NCBI GenBank assembly: GCA_030770535.1
Contig: JASVEC010000006.1
Coordinates: 744,001-808,000, forward strand
Direction of reading: 5' to 3'
From: Batkoa obscura
Lineage: Eukaryota; Entomophthoromycota; Entomophthoromycetes; Entomophthorales; Batkoaceae
Length of the DNA stretch: 64,000 bases
Part shown: positions 10,244 through 22,076 of the stretch, one piece after another
How the letters are laid out: every line of letters begins with the position of its first letter
Position numbering within the stretch: position 1 is the first letter of the stretch
Translations under genes and position numbers: made by a program
The notes under the pieces: model-generated
What the model was told of the DNA's origin: nothing
The model's database searches: none
What the model saw: only the letters and a program-made list of their open reading frames with translations

Positions 10244-10571
10244 CTTGTATATATTCTTTTTAATATTTTATTGTATAATACAGACTACTATATCGATAGT
10301 ATTTGGTATTTAAGAGTATAAATCATAAACGTGAGGGACTAGTTACATCAGTAAGTACTTCAATTCAAAAGGAGTCCAATAGATATCCTGTAAAATTATA
10401 ACATTAAAAATATATTAATGGTATTTATAAGAATCAATAAATGGTGTTTAAAGTTTATCCTTATTTTTATAGAAAGAATCTTTGAATTATAATCTAAAAG
10501 TAAAATCTAAATTTAAAACTTTGTATCAATAAAAATATATTAATAAGACATAAACGGAATATAAGATAACT

Positions 10572-12875
10572 TCATTTTGGTGATAATTTCTCATTAATTT
10601 CGAGTATCTCAATCAACCATGACGCTATATATTTCGTCGAACTCATAGCTTCGGGCAAGAATGGTATCATATTTAAAAAGGCATGTGACATCCCTTCTAA
10701 TAGTTTTACTTCAACTCCAAATTGCTCATCATTAATTGCAGTACATGTATTTGCGTCCGTATCTTCCTTTTTACCAGACTGAGGTGTACCGGGGTATAGT
10801 CTAGCATAAGATCTCACAGAACCTAACAATGACTCTTCAACAGTATGTATATCGGTAGTTTTCAATGACTCCGGGTTGTTGTTGCTCATTGACTTCGCAT
10901 TAGTAAGATCTAAAGGTTCCTCATCAGAGCTAGTGGTTGATTCATAATCATCATCATCATCATCACCACTTCCTATTACAAAACTACCAGCTCTTAGATG
11001 GTTTGAAGATTTGGTAGCTTTACTACTTTCTTGAGTTGGGGTCAAAGGAGTCATCGAAAGCTGAGGCATTTGTCCATTAAATTTGTTAGCGTTTGTAAAA
11101 ACTTGATTTGCACTATTATTACGCCTTTGAGCCCTCATTTTGGCTTGGCGGATTCTTCCAGCAAAAAGAATAGTGTCATCAACCATTGGATCTTTTTCAC
11201 CACAGATCAAATATGTTTTAGGAAATTGAGCCAAAAGATGCTCGGGCCCAACCAATGGTGAGAGATAATAGTCTCTTGTGAAATCCGGGCGGTTATGTGG
11301 TCCAATATAAAGAATTGCCATAGAACGCATTAAATCTGGGGTAAGAATACGATCATTAAAAAATGTCATTCTACTAGTCATTGTTAATGGATAATGTTTG
11401 CTACGTGCTGTAATGCTGCCACGATTTTGATCAAACTTGACACTTTGGGCTTTATTTGGCCTTGAGGTTTCTACTTCTGGGGTTTGGATATTTTCCTTTT
11501 TTAAGAGCTCATTTAATTTTGAAGCATATGATTGGCGGCGGATTTGCTCCTCAATACTAGGGTAATGCTTGTTCCTCCAACTACTCTCTGTATCACGTAT
11601 GGTCGAAAGTGGGCTTTTATGCTTATAGTGATTTTTGGCCTCCAAAAGAGATGTTAAAGATTTGACTGATTGCGATCTAAAGATATTGACTTGAGCAGAG
11701 TTCATCCAACAGCTTATATTAAAATCTAAACAAGGGTAAATTAAAACTAATCCTTGAGGGCGGGCTAAAGGCTTTTCCCATTCTAGTATTTTATACATTA
11801 AAGCAGTTGCAATACTCCCGCCTGCAGAGTCACCTACTATAGCTACTGGTATTTCAGTATGATGCTTTTCATTGTTACTGTTAATTATTGATTCTTTAAG
11901 TCCTTTCAATCCTAAGCATTCGCCTTTCGACTCTACAATAGTTCTATACGCATCAAAACATTCCTCAATTGCATAAGGGTAAGGAAATTCTGGGGCCTTC
12001 TTATAATCGATTGATATAATCGGAACTTTAGTTTCTTTACACCAATATGCCAAATAGCTTTCATGACATTCAGGGGGCATAGTTACAAAGCCTCCCCCAG
12101 GAATATCTAAAATTATCGATTTACTATTATAAAGCTCCTTTTCGTTACCTGAGAAATAAATATAAGCTGCGATTGGTTCATCATCAAAAGCATCCTTTCT
12201 TGGGCGTGGAATTAATATCTTCTTTTTGACACCAAACCATGGGCGCAATAAAGAACTGAGATAATATAAAAAGGGGTTTAATTGCTTTTGCCAGGAGACT
12301 CTCATAGCTTCAACGGTAATCATTGAACGAAAATTACGTACTTTAATATCAGCTTCACGTGGAAAAAATAAATAAAAAAATGTAAAAACTAGTGATAAAA
12401 AGTCCCTTAAAATTTTAGGGCGTATTGGCATTGCAGTCCAAAATCCTGCGTCTAAAGCCGTCAATATCCAAGATGCGCGATAAAAATTTTTATTATACTA
12501 AAATGTTAATTTAATAAATTGTATATATATATATATATTACCAGTTGATTTAAAGGCTCTGGACCTTCTAGTCCAAATAAAAGAAATGTATTTTTAAAAG
12601 AATAAACAAACATTAAAGTCATTATTATGATCTGTAATGGTGAGTATTTTCCTAGTTTCTTATTCCATTTAACTATGAATGGGTTTATAAAATTATATCG
12701 GTGCGATATTTTGCATAAATGGTATCTAAGTTTAACAAGTATGAGAATGTATTTTTTAAACTCATGGTGAAGTTGGTTTTTAAAATAAAAATGAAACTTA
12801 CCCTCCTACTAATAACAAAAGGGCTTGTAGTCTTCGCCAATTAGCCGAAGGCTTCCCAATAAGGTGATCAAGCAT
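10572..12875 (-). CDS. Alpha/beta hydrolase, hormone-sensitive-lipase type
   Basis: Three exons (12802-12875, 12542-12725, 10572-12497) join in phase to give 727 residues. The N-terminal 100 residues carry two hydrophobic segments (LQALLLLVGG; LQIIIMTLMFVYSF), suggesting ER or lipid-droplet attachment. The hydrolase core has the oxyanion loop as IPGGGFV (the usual His before GGG is replaced), nucleophile elbow GDSAGG near residue 310, acid in LICGEKDPMVDD, and His in EGMSHAFLNM near the end. The fold is interrupted by two long insertions, the second with DDDDDYESTTSSDEEPLD. Relatives are steryl-acetyl hydrolases and neutral lipases that cleave acyl esters. The substrate cannot be told from sequence. 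Confidence 0.85.
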
Positions 12876-13525
12876 CTTGTAATAATTTAATTATTAAATA
12901 AGAAATTGGAAAGTTTTGTTAAATATAAAAGTTATTGATTTTAAGTCTAAGGAAATATAAAAATATAAAAAAGTTCAATTTATAACGCTCATGTTTTCTT
13001 TTGAAAATATAACAAATCTTTAATTATAGATTTTCATGTGAAGTTTTGTCACCCATTCATAATTTGTGAATGAAATTTTGCATTAATTTTCCTAAATTTA
13101 GCCACTTTAGAAACTCATATTCCTTTAATTTATGTCAGTTGAAATGTCTAATTCCAAAAAAATAAAATCAGAATATACTCAGTTATATAACTAGTTGATA
13201 AAAGATTACTAAATGTTTTAAAACTTAGTATTGAATTAATAGGCTTTAAAGTGAAAACTTGTACATACGATTATTTTCTTGAAGAAAACGCTTTGGAATA
13301 TTTTGTTTATAGTATCTAAAAGCGTTTAACTATAATGCCATAGCTCCATAAAATTTTATTTAACACGCAAAAATAGTAGAGCATGTTTGACAAGTTCAAT
13401 TTCTAGTTTAAAAACAGTTATTTGATTTTTATACTATTGATAATTTGATATCCTTGCTTGAGATTCCTACTTTCAATAATATAAAAACTTAGCATAATCA
13501 AAAAATCAAATAATAAATAACATAT
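12876..13525. other. Intergenic stretch, no gene seen
   Basis: AT-rich 5' region of the lipase gene, followed by featureless DNA up to the MITE pair. No reading frame or repeat was recognised. Confidence 0.45.
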
Positions 13526-13616
13526 AGGGATGTTTTTTTGGTTCCATCACTTTTTCCATTTTTTAAGCACTGTTTGAGCAGAAAGGTTGTCAATAAAATT
13601 CTTAAAAAAACACATC
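13526..13616 (-). mobile_element. MITE copy 5 (first of a tandem pair)
   Basis: Reverse orientation, starting AGGGATGTTTTTTTTGG after ATAT. Its right end is shortened (ACACATC instead of ACATCCCC) and runs directly into copy 6. Confidence 0.8.
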
Positions 13617-13623
13617 ATTATAT

Positions 13624-13722
13624 GGGGATGTTTTTTTTGATTTTATTACTTTTTCCATCTTTTAAGCACTATTTGAGCGGAAAGATTGTTAGTAAAATTC
13701 TTAAACAAAAAAATACATCCCG
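13624..13722 (-). mobile_element. MITE copy 6 (second of a tandem pair)
   Basis: Full length (99 bp), same orientation as copy 5, with ATAT on both sides; the right end is ATCCCG. The two copies differ at several positions, so this is not a simple recent tandem duplication. Confidence 0.85.
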
Positions 13723-13805
13723 ATATAGTGTTGTTAATATGTATACAAATATAAAATATTTTTTAAAGTTATAAAACAGATTTTGTCTTGACCTTAATAA
13801 GAAAA

Positions 13806-13877
13806 AGCATCTTGGCGCAGAGGAAGCGCGCGGGGCTCATAACCCCGAGGTCGAAGGATCGAAACCTTCAGATGCTA
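13806..13877 (+). tRNA. Initiator tRNA-Met (CAT)
   Basis: 72 nt without CCA or intron. Acceptor stem AGCATCT pairs with AGATGCT, including the A1:U72 pair typical of eukaryotic initiators. The D-arm is GGCGCAGAGGAAGCGC, the anticodon stem has the diagnostic three G:C pairs (GGGCTCATAACCC), and the T-loop is ATCGAAA instead of TTCGANN. A T5 terminator follows at about 13888-13892. Confidence 0.95.
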
Positions 13878-13887
13878 TCTCGAAACA

Positions 13888-13892
13888 TTTTT
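13888..13892 (+). terminator. Pol III terminator of the initiator tRNA
   Basis: A run of five T residues about 10 nt after the discriminator base, the usual RNA polymerase III stop signal. Confidence 0.6.
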
Positions 13893-13920
13893 GTGTGCTC
13901 ACTTTTTTCCTAATCATTTC

Positions 13921-13962
13921 TTGCCTTTGCTGAGAGGTTGGGGTTCGATTCCTAGGTGGGTT
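13921..13962 (+). other. tRNA-like relic
   Basis: GAGGTTGGGGTTCGATTCCT resembles a variable loop, T-stem and box B (GGTTCGATTCC), but no D-arm or anticodon arm can be folded upstream and the T-stem does not close. Probably the 3' part of a decayed tRNA gene or a Pol III retroposon. It lies 45 bp after the initiator tRNA. Confidence 0.3.
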
Positions 13963-14440
13963 TGTAAATACGCCTCCAAATCTTAACTATTAACCAATAT
14001 CCTATAGAGTTATACAATTGTTTTTTGTCAGTACGTTATGACCATTAGTCGTTATCTCGTAACTCGATTAATATGTTGTCACGTGTTAATGGTTAAAAGG
14101 TTTCTACTAATTCCAGTTTAGGCTATTAAATTAATTGAATGAACGCTCCCTTAGATACATAACTAAAAAAATAATAAAATTATCATCATCAAAATATTAA
14201 AAAATAAATAAACAACAACAAATAGGCAACAAAAAACACTATATTAGAAATAATATATATTTATTATACTATTATTAAACTAATGGGTAGATTTAGGATT
14301 TGTTTTAATAAAAACATACCTTCTAACTAATAGTCACATATTGGCCTCCTAAAAATATCAGGCTTTTTAAAAGACTGTTTATATCCTTATGAATTTAGTA
14401 CGCATAGCAAGGCATATTAAGCCAAGATAAGAGTACCATT
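13963..14440. other. Intergenic stretch, no gene seen
   Basis: AT-rich with A-rich simple sequence around 14160-14250. Contains the 3' flank of the ABM-domain gene. Confidence 0.45.
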
Positions 14441-14800
14441 TCAATCATTCATCTCATAATATCGCTCTACTTTTGTAATACGCACTTTATAAGAAGTATA
14501 CCATTGTTTTTTACCCAATTTTTGTGCCACTGAATGAGCCGCATTTTCTTTCCATTTCTTTATACAATCAAGGTTCTCCCAGTAGGATATTGTAATGCCA
14601 AAACCAGATTCATCCCTTGCACTTTCAACACCCAAATAGCCATCTTGTTTTTCTGCCAGCTCATCCATCTTTGCACTCATAGCATCATAACCGTTATCAC
14701 CCTCGGTACGCTTTGACGAAAATACAACAGCATAATAGGGTGGAGTTAAAAGGAGTTTCTCTCTATCAGCGCCTGTTTTAGTCATCATCTCTTTTTCCAT
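14441..14800 (-). CDS. ABM-domain (dimeric alpha/beta barrel) protein
   Basis: Single exon of 119 residues. It opens with a strand (YYAVVFSSKR), has a helix with MDELAEKQDGYLGVESARDE, then GITISYWENLDCIKKWKENA, then HSVAQKLGKKQWYTSYKVRI. This is the antibiotic-biosynthesis-monooxygenase fold, especially the small SYW.-W bacterial subgroup. Family members include cofactor-free monooxygenases and haem-degrading enzymes, as well as many of unknown role. No signal peptide, so it is probably cytosolic. The start is the only ATG in a suitable place; a second Met follows two codons later. The bacterial look hints at possible transfer, but composition matches the neighbours. Confidence 0.85.
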   Translation of the reverse strand: MEKEMMTKTGADREKLLLTPPYYAVVFSSKRTEGDNGYDAMSAKMDELAEKQDGYLGVESARDESGFGITISYWENLDCIKKWKENAAHSVAQKLGKKQWYTSYKVRITKVERYYEMND

Positions 14801-15634
14801 TTGTTATGTTGCAGCTAAATTTCTTATATTTATAGTACAAATATTCAATAAGCAAATGATAAAAGATAATTGGAGAAATTGATCTATTATACTAAGGGAA
14901 TAGCGCAGCATCTTTACCAATCATTCATCTAATCTTTAAATCTTATATAAAGGTTTTATGTAGCTTTTCACCATAAAAGCAGTATATTACAGCAACTATA
15001 CAACGGTTCAATTGTTTTGTGTTTATTTTATAATTATAATAGTAACCAACTCAATTTTAGTCGCCTTTTTAAATAATAAACTACTTGATTGATCAAAATA
15101 TAATAGATTATTAACGCGATCATTTTTAATTAGTAATATATTTTTATATTGGTGTGGTTTAATAGGTGTCTACATATTTACAAAATGGTAAACTTGAATA
15201 AAAATAGGAACGATTTTAAGCAAATGAAAGGGCTAGAGCGTTGAGCATTGGTCTATATTTAATTAAATAGCCCTATTCTTTATAGCTTAATAGTGATGTG
15301 GAAATATTTGGTATTAAAGAATTATTGAATGAAATCAAAACGTTTAGTCATAATTCATATTGATAGCTACAAAAACCAGATTGTCATTATAAACACTTTT
15401 TAAACTTTGATATCGCATTCATAAAAGTTCAAAATTAAAACTACAATAAACTATACTTTTGTTTTTAGCATAGTTTACACTTACAGCTCTCACAAAACAT
15501 TTATTATAAAAATAAAGCAATATACAATTTATTGACTGTTAAGGTACATATGGCCATATAATTATTAAGGCAGTGATTATATATTCAGCAATGTCAATAA
15601 TGTTTATTTATTGTTTTGGGAAACGAAGTACATA
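14801..15634. other. Intergenic stretch, no gene seen
   Basis: AT-rich DNA between the ABM gene and the membrane-protein gene. No reading frame, repeat or RNA gene was recognised. Confidence 0.45.
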
Positions 15635-16411
15635 TCATCCAAAGATACAACTTAACATTAGTTGTATGATGAAATTAAATAGGGGTATAACCAAGAAAGA
15701 CCAAATGTTAGAAAATAGTAGATTAATAGTGGGATAAAGCAGATTACTCAGAGACCTTTTGACTAACCAGCTAATTATATTATTGTTTGGAACATACAAT
15801 GAGGGAGTAGAATACATGAAATCAAAACTATTTAATCTAATATCATGATATTGATTTCGAAATAAAATGTTTTTAATATTAATGTAAAAATATAGAAATA
15901 TAATGAAATTGAAAAAATATATGTATTTCAGCTTAATTTTCAGTTTCATCTTATTTTCTGATAGGTTCTGTTTAAATGAGAATTCTATTCTATCAATATT
16001 TTTTTCTTTATTTTTCCGTTTAAATACTCCTTTGACTTTACTTTTCATTTGATCCAGAATGTAAATCAACTTTTCTTTTTTTGTCGTATTTACTTTATTT
16101 TTTATCTCCAATATAAAATATTGAGCTTTTTTACCATCTTTATCATCTTGTTTCTGTTTGTCTTTATAATTATATATTCTATTCCTTAAAAATTGATTAA
16201 AAGTTAAATCAATAATTAATAAACCAACTGTTGATAATAGTAAATTATAAAAGATATCAAAATAAAATAAAATAGGAAAAAAAGTAATAATTACAAAGAT
16301 AACACCACTGTAAATCAGTTTGCTTTCTTTGTCAATGATCCAATAAATGAATCTCAGATATATATTAAAGAAAAATAGTCCTCTATTAACAATCGAGTTA
16401 TAGTCTAACAT
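15635..16411 (-). CDS. Uncharacterised multi-pass membrane protein
   Basis: An open frame of 258 residues from the ATG at 16411; an upstream in-frame TTG is less likely. Two N-terminal hydrophobic segments lie at about 10-30 and 35-65. A basic, Lys-rich cytosol-type region follows (NYKDKQKQDDKDGKKAQYFI to KNIDRIEFSFKQN, about 85-150), then a third segment near 160-185 and two more at the C-terminus ending MLSCIFG. No family was recognised. Length, balanced charged loops and helix spacing favour a real gene, but the Ile/Phe/Tyr/Lys-heavy composition also fits AT-rich noncoding DNA. An unseen upstream exon is possible. Confidence 0.45.
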   Translation of the reverse strand: MLDYNSIVNRGLFFFNIYLRFIYWIIDKESKLIYSGVIFVIITFFPILFYFDIFYNLLLSTVGLLIIDLTFNQFLRNRIYNYKDKQKQDDKDGKKAQYFILEIKNKVNTTKKEKLIYILDQMKSKVKGVFKRKNKEKNIDRIEFSFKQNLSENKMKLKIKLKYIYFFNFIIFLYFYINIKNILFRNQYHDIRLNSFDFMYSTPSLYVPNNNIISWLVKRSLSNLLYPTINLLFSNIWSFLVIPLFNFIIQLMLSCIFG

Positions 16412-16648
16412 GTTAAAAATAATAATAGTATTTTTCAAATTGAGTTTTTTCTAGTTGGTTTATATTTGGCCGTTATTTTTCATTTTTATTCCTTTTCAAG
16501 AATAAACTAATTGAAATAGTTAATTTCCACTTTCAAAGATAAAGGTTAATAAATGATTTTATTTATCATTTCGTGTCATTATTTTACGATGTCAAATATC
16601 AAGTAAATTTAAAATAAAATCAAGTCTTTAAAATAGTCTATTAAAGTA

Positions 16649-19600
16649 TTATAATATTTCTAACTTCCATTTTCCATTGAGAACGAGGGTAGGTTTGGCT
16701 ACAATTTGAATTGGATTTCCATCTTCACCTTTAGATCTCTATACAAAATTAATATACTTTTAACATATAACTACTGAAAATTACTGCTATTAACAATTCT
16801 AAATTACTGGCTGGTTCTGCAGGCTTATAAATCCAATCTAAATCCTTATTCAAGTCATTTAATACCTCTTCAAATAACACTTGTAATTTTTTAGCTTCAT
16901 CGAATAGCGATAAAGTAGTTAATCCAATTAAGATCAATTTTATGTCAGCTACAAAAATAAATACCTAATATTTTTAACTATTATATATTTTACCTTGCAT
17001 ATTGTTGGCTCTTTCTACTAACCGGCTTATGGATGCTAGTAGATACTCATACTCAAATACACTACCTTTCTTTCCACGATTCTTTTTTCTTTCCAATTTT
17101 CTTCTACTTTTACCTGTCTTACTATTATATAAAATTAATAAATATTAAGAATAATAATGGATATATTATAATCTTACGTGCTACCCATAGATTGATTGGT
17201 AATATTGGTTGAAGCGTGTGTATAGACTGTGTAATTGAAAGCTGAAGTAGCATCTGATTGAATTTCTACATTTTCTAACCCAGGGGCATCAAAATCTAAT
17301 ATATTATTTATTGGATTAAGTTAATAATTTAGTTATGCAGCTTACCTGGGATAGTTGGAGGAGGTAGATTTTGAAGTTCGTGAACACGTGTTCTCTGTTT
17401 ACTGAATTGGTCAGACATATCATTCAAATCTTCAGTTATTTGTTCAAGGTCTTGATAATAATTAAAAAAGCTTAAGCACTAATTAAACATAAATTACTTG
17501 TAATAATTGCTGGTTTGATATCGGTTTCAACGAGATCCTTACGATTAGAAACCTCAGACTAAAATCGTTAGTAAAAGTCATAATAACAAATCATAACAAA
17601 TGAAAATTACATTGATGATTGCATTGGTCCAAAGATGCCCTTCTAATAAGCAGGCAGTTGCTTCTTCGGGATCCTAACAAGGTTTAGCAAATAAAATAAT
17701 ATCAAAACTTATTACCTTCTTATATTTTTCAATAATATTAAATGCTTCAAGGTGTCGATTATGATGTTTGAGGTAGCCTAAATTAAACAGATGATTAAAA
17801 AATTATAACATGAAAAAAGTATATACTAATTAAGTCATCAACCACTTCTAGGACTTGTTCATCGAAATAATTTAGTGCTTTAGTACAAATAAGAGCCTGC
17901 TGCCAGTTACCAACTTTTAATAAAGATGGTAAAGCATTTTGATAATCCATAATGGCCAAATAAGCTAATAAGGTAAATAAAGTAGATCTAATTAAATGTT
18001 AATTAAAATTTTACCTGTTCCAGCATCTTGGTATTTCTTTGAGTTATGGAGATAGGCAGCAAAAGAAGACATGATAGTCTAAATTTTTATTAATTTACAC
18101 TTTTATTTGAAGTTAGTATTACCTTGTATTGTTCGCTATTTCTTTCATACAATTTCAATGCTTGTTGATATAATGAATGTTCTTTAATAAAACTAAGACA
18201 CTCTTCAAAATTATCATCTTCACAAAGGTTAAAATAATATATAAAGAAATACAATAACAGCTACCTGCTCTTGAAATATTTTGCAACGCTTTATCAAACC
18301 TTTTAAGGTGTTGATCTATCTTAAATCTTTGGTAATTGGGCTCAAGCTTTTTAAGTTCATCTAGGAATGGAAGATATTCTTTAGGATCCTAAAACAAATT
18401 AGTATACGAGTGGATTTTATGCGGACCAATTACTTTTTGAGAATGTTTAGCCACCATAATGACCAGGCTAAAGTCATACATCCCTAAAGCGACGTCATAA
18501 AGTTGGTCAACATTAGCCAAGAATATCGCATATTTGAGTGTCTTTTCAGCAAAAGCGGGGTCTTTGTCTAGTAATTTATTAGCTTTATTATCATTGTCTA
18601 TAGCTATAATACCTTTTAAGTCTTTTAATAGTGAAAGTATAGATTCTAAATCAGCAGGAAGTTGACGTGCATAAGTTGTAATGATAGTTTGTACATATTG
18701 TTTTATATCTTTATCTTTCAAGGCATCGCGAACTGCTCCACATACCAAATTAACTTTATTTGGATAAGCAGTTAAATCCTTCAAATCGCTATTGCCTGAA
18801 TATTTATACCTTGGATATTTTGTATTGATAACATTATCATCCTTTAATGTTGAAACAAATAAATTGAGGTAATCTGGATCATTAACTTGATCAACAAACA
18901 TTTGCATATCCTCTAAAAGTGAGGCAGGGTTTTCATCAAATAATACATTTAAGTCGATTCTATGCTTACGACATTGTATAAAAGCATTAGAATATGATTT
19001 ACTGATTGAAATTAGTAAATGAAACCAATGGCAAAAAACAAATTACCTTTGAAGTGATTCCCTAACAGAAGCTAAAACTAAAGCACGAGGGTTGATGGTT
19101 TCTAAATTACCCCTGGGCATCTTTAATATGTATTGAGTTAAGCTTAAATAAAAAAAGATAAAAATTACTTGTAAAATCAAAGAAACATCATGTGGTGCAA
19201 CTGAAATGATTTTACTTCCTCTTTCTAAATTTCTAGAATATGGCTCTAATTCTTTACTCAATTCGGAAGGAGCGTTTTCTAAAATTTATTAATAAAAAAA
19301 ACTTAAAAATAAATAGTTTATACCATATAGATTAGCATTAATAGGTAAAAACCTTGCTACATGATCACTAGTAGTATATACTAAGAACTCATTATGGGTG
19401 GCAAAAGAAGTGCAATTTGAATCAATTAAAATTTGATTTATGTATAATCTATTGCTTGAGCTTAGAGCAGCAATTTTTAACTACCACAAAGATTAAAAAA
19501 TAATTCAAGAAATAGAAACTTATTTACATCGCTATATTCATCATACTTTACAGCTTGGAATAAAGTACATTTTTCACTTAATGCCAATTCGAATTCTAGC

Positions 19601-21408
19601 TCACTATCCTTTCCTTTAACTTAGAAGTAGCGTAAATATAGATTATTAAAAATAATATTATCAATTACTTCTATAAATTTTCCCATCATTAAACTGGATT
19701 ATTGGCTCAGTTGAACCTTCTTGGTGGACTATTTTGATAACCGGTGATAAACATTCTACTTTATCTACCAACTCAAAATCCTTACTATTTTCACTTATCG
19801 AAAATTTAGCAACATAATCCTTCATATTTAAAGCGCAGTAACCAAGGGCATATATTTCGTTTTCAGAGCTATAACATAATTGTCTATATTTTATGCTATC
19901 ACTTAAATCCACTTCAGATAAGTTACCAACTTTTTCAATCTTAGGCGAGGTGATTTTCTTCTTACTAATCTCTTCAAATTTAACAACATAAAGATTCTGG
20001 TCAAAGTCTAAAACAGCGATTCTATTTCCATGGTCAAAGTTAGAAAATGAAACGTGTTGTACTGAAGCTGGAAACTTGGGTTGGAAAGCACTCATTGGCG
20101 GAGGTACGTTTCTATATCTGAAAGGAGTTAAGTATAAATCCTTTCCATTAATCACTGCAGTAGTCAATGAATTCTCAATTGATAAATTGTTACTATTCAA
20201 TACTTCCCAATTAAAATCGAGATTTAAAAGTTCACTTCCAGCAAAATTGATTGTTACGTTTAAAGGAATTTCAGGATGAAATATAAAATGAATATTGTTA
20301 TTATATTCTGGTAAAGGCAAATCATATTTTAAGTACCAAAAATAATTGTTAACATACCAAAATTGTAAATAAAATTCTGCTGATGCGCCTTCATTTTTTT
20401 GTACTAACAATGCCAAAATTGTTGAATCACAATTCCATTTAAGTTCCAATACTCTTTTTACATCGGTAGGAAGTGTAAATTCACCATGTCTTAAACCATT
20501 CTTTTCGAAGAAAACCACTTGGTATCTATGAGGAAGTCTTTGAGTAGAAGCTATAAGACTCCCTGAAGGCTTCCAAAAGGCGTTATGCTCCAGTTTATCT
20601 ATCAATTCTGTTGAGTTTTGAAGTATTCCTTCACGATCATATATCTTCATTGTTCGAATGTTTTTTACATTATCAATCAAAGAACAAACCAAGAAATTTC
20701 CATCGCCTCTCCAAGATAATCTTGGTTTTAAATCATCATCCTGGGATAAAGTGAAAGTAGAATGATCAACAGTTTCTTTTGCTGCTTGTTTACCAACTGA
20801 ACCGTGAAATTGGGTTTCTTTTTTACCCCATCCTACATTTACATATTCTTCTTGTAGTTCTTCATCCTCTTGGATTTGTTTTTCAGATATAACTTCGAAA
20901 TCTTTAGTCATAATTATCAACTTATTTTCGGAAGTATAAGTAGCAAATAACTCCTCATCAGGACTCCATGAAACCGCCAATATACCGGGTTCAATTGAGC
21001 CTATATTATCAACCTTGAAACTTAATAAATATTCAAAAAAATGATCAAATTCTTACATTATCTGGTTCATCTAATTTAATGCTGTATATTTCTCCATTAG
21101 AAAGAAATAAACAAATATTTTCGGTATCAAGTAGAAAATTTAAGCAGATAATTTCGATTTCATCATCGCTTATTACTGGAAAACTAGTGATTTCTTTTAC
21201 TTCTTCATTTTTCTAATATCGTTATTATTTACATTTCTCAATTTATAATAATATTTACCAAAATAGAATTTATAACACAGGTGCCTTCATTCACTATACT
21301 TGCAACAAAAGTAATTTTGTTTATTGGGTCATAGCATATTTTACTACTCTTTGAACTACTGGTTGATACACGAGCTCTATTTTCGTTTAATAATACTAAA
21401 CTTTTCAT
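16649..21408 (-). CDS. ELP1: Elongator complex protein 1 (ELP1/IKI3)
   Basis: A multi-exon gene of about 1,300 residues. First exons 21259-21408, 21057-21212 and 19669-21013, then roughly a dozen short exons to the stop at 16649. The N-terminus [20 protein letters not shown] leads two WD40 propellers with the family signature [20 protein letters not shown] and [15 protein letters not shown]. The C-terminal half has [40 protein letters not shown] and [12 protein letters not shown], then the IKI3 helical repeats, ending [13 protein letters not shown]1 is the scaffold of the Elongator complex, which with ELP2-ELP6 adds the cm5 group to wobble uridines of tRNA in the cytosol. Intron phases were checked only in the N-terminal third; the remaining exons are recognised by translation. 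No disabling change was noticed. Confidence 0.92.
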
Positions 21409-21962
21409 TTCGATTCTATATTCTTTCTATTGTTAAGTAATTTAATAAACAAATTTTTCAAAAAATTGAGCTTTAACCTTTTTCTTCTCAAAAATGGATC
21501 AATCAAATAATTTGATTACTTTAGCCAAAGCTGCTTATTTTTAAAAATTTACATTTAAGTTTGTAAAAACTTATTTAAAATTATAGTACTTTTACTCTAA
21601 TTTACAACCTTAAAAATAATGTTGAAGTGTTTTATTTTTTTAAATAAAAAATACCATTTTATACAAAAATTATTTTTAAGTTATTTTTTAAATCAAACTA
21701 AATCCAACCTCATTTAAAATTTAATAAAGTTTTAATAAAGTTTTTTATTTATGTTATAAGAAAAAGTTAAAAAGTTTTGAAAAAAGCTATAAAAAGCTAT
21801 AAAAAAAAGCTAGTTAAATAAAACAAAAAATATATTTAAAAACTATGCTTATTTATTTATATATATAGTTTAAAATTATTAATTATTTTATCTATTTTTA
21901 AAAAAACTATTTGCTTAAAGTTAAAGTTAAGCTATAATAACATTTTTTTATGCTAAAATATA
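21409..21962. other. 5' region of ELP1, AT-rich
   Basis: Very AT-rich with short direct repeats (AAAGCTATAAAAAGCTAT around 21783-21800). No gene was seen. Confidence 0.45.
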
Positions 21963-22062
21963 GGGAGGTGTTTTTTTTGGCTTCATCACTTTTTCCATTT
22001 TTTAAGCGCCATTTGAGTGGAAAAATTGTTAGTAAAATCCTTAAACACAAAAATACATCCCC
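21963..22062 (-). mobile_element. MITE copy 7, beside the transposon
   Basis: A 100-bp copy in reverse orientation (GGGAGGTGTTTTTTTTGG ... ACATCCCC). It ends 14 bp before the left GGGG of the transposon and has the same orientation as that end. ATA-like flanks are on both sides. Confidence 0.85.
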
Positions 22063-22076
22063 ATACACTAAAATAT

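Noticed and set aside
13538-13774. Small hydrophobic protein across 13538-13774
   Set aside because: It is translated from the two tandem MITEs; the same peptide pattern recurs wherever the MITE is read in that frame (for example at 29322-29567 and 8678-8965).
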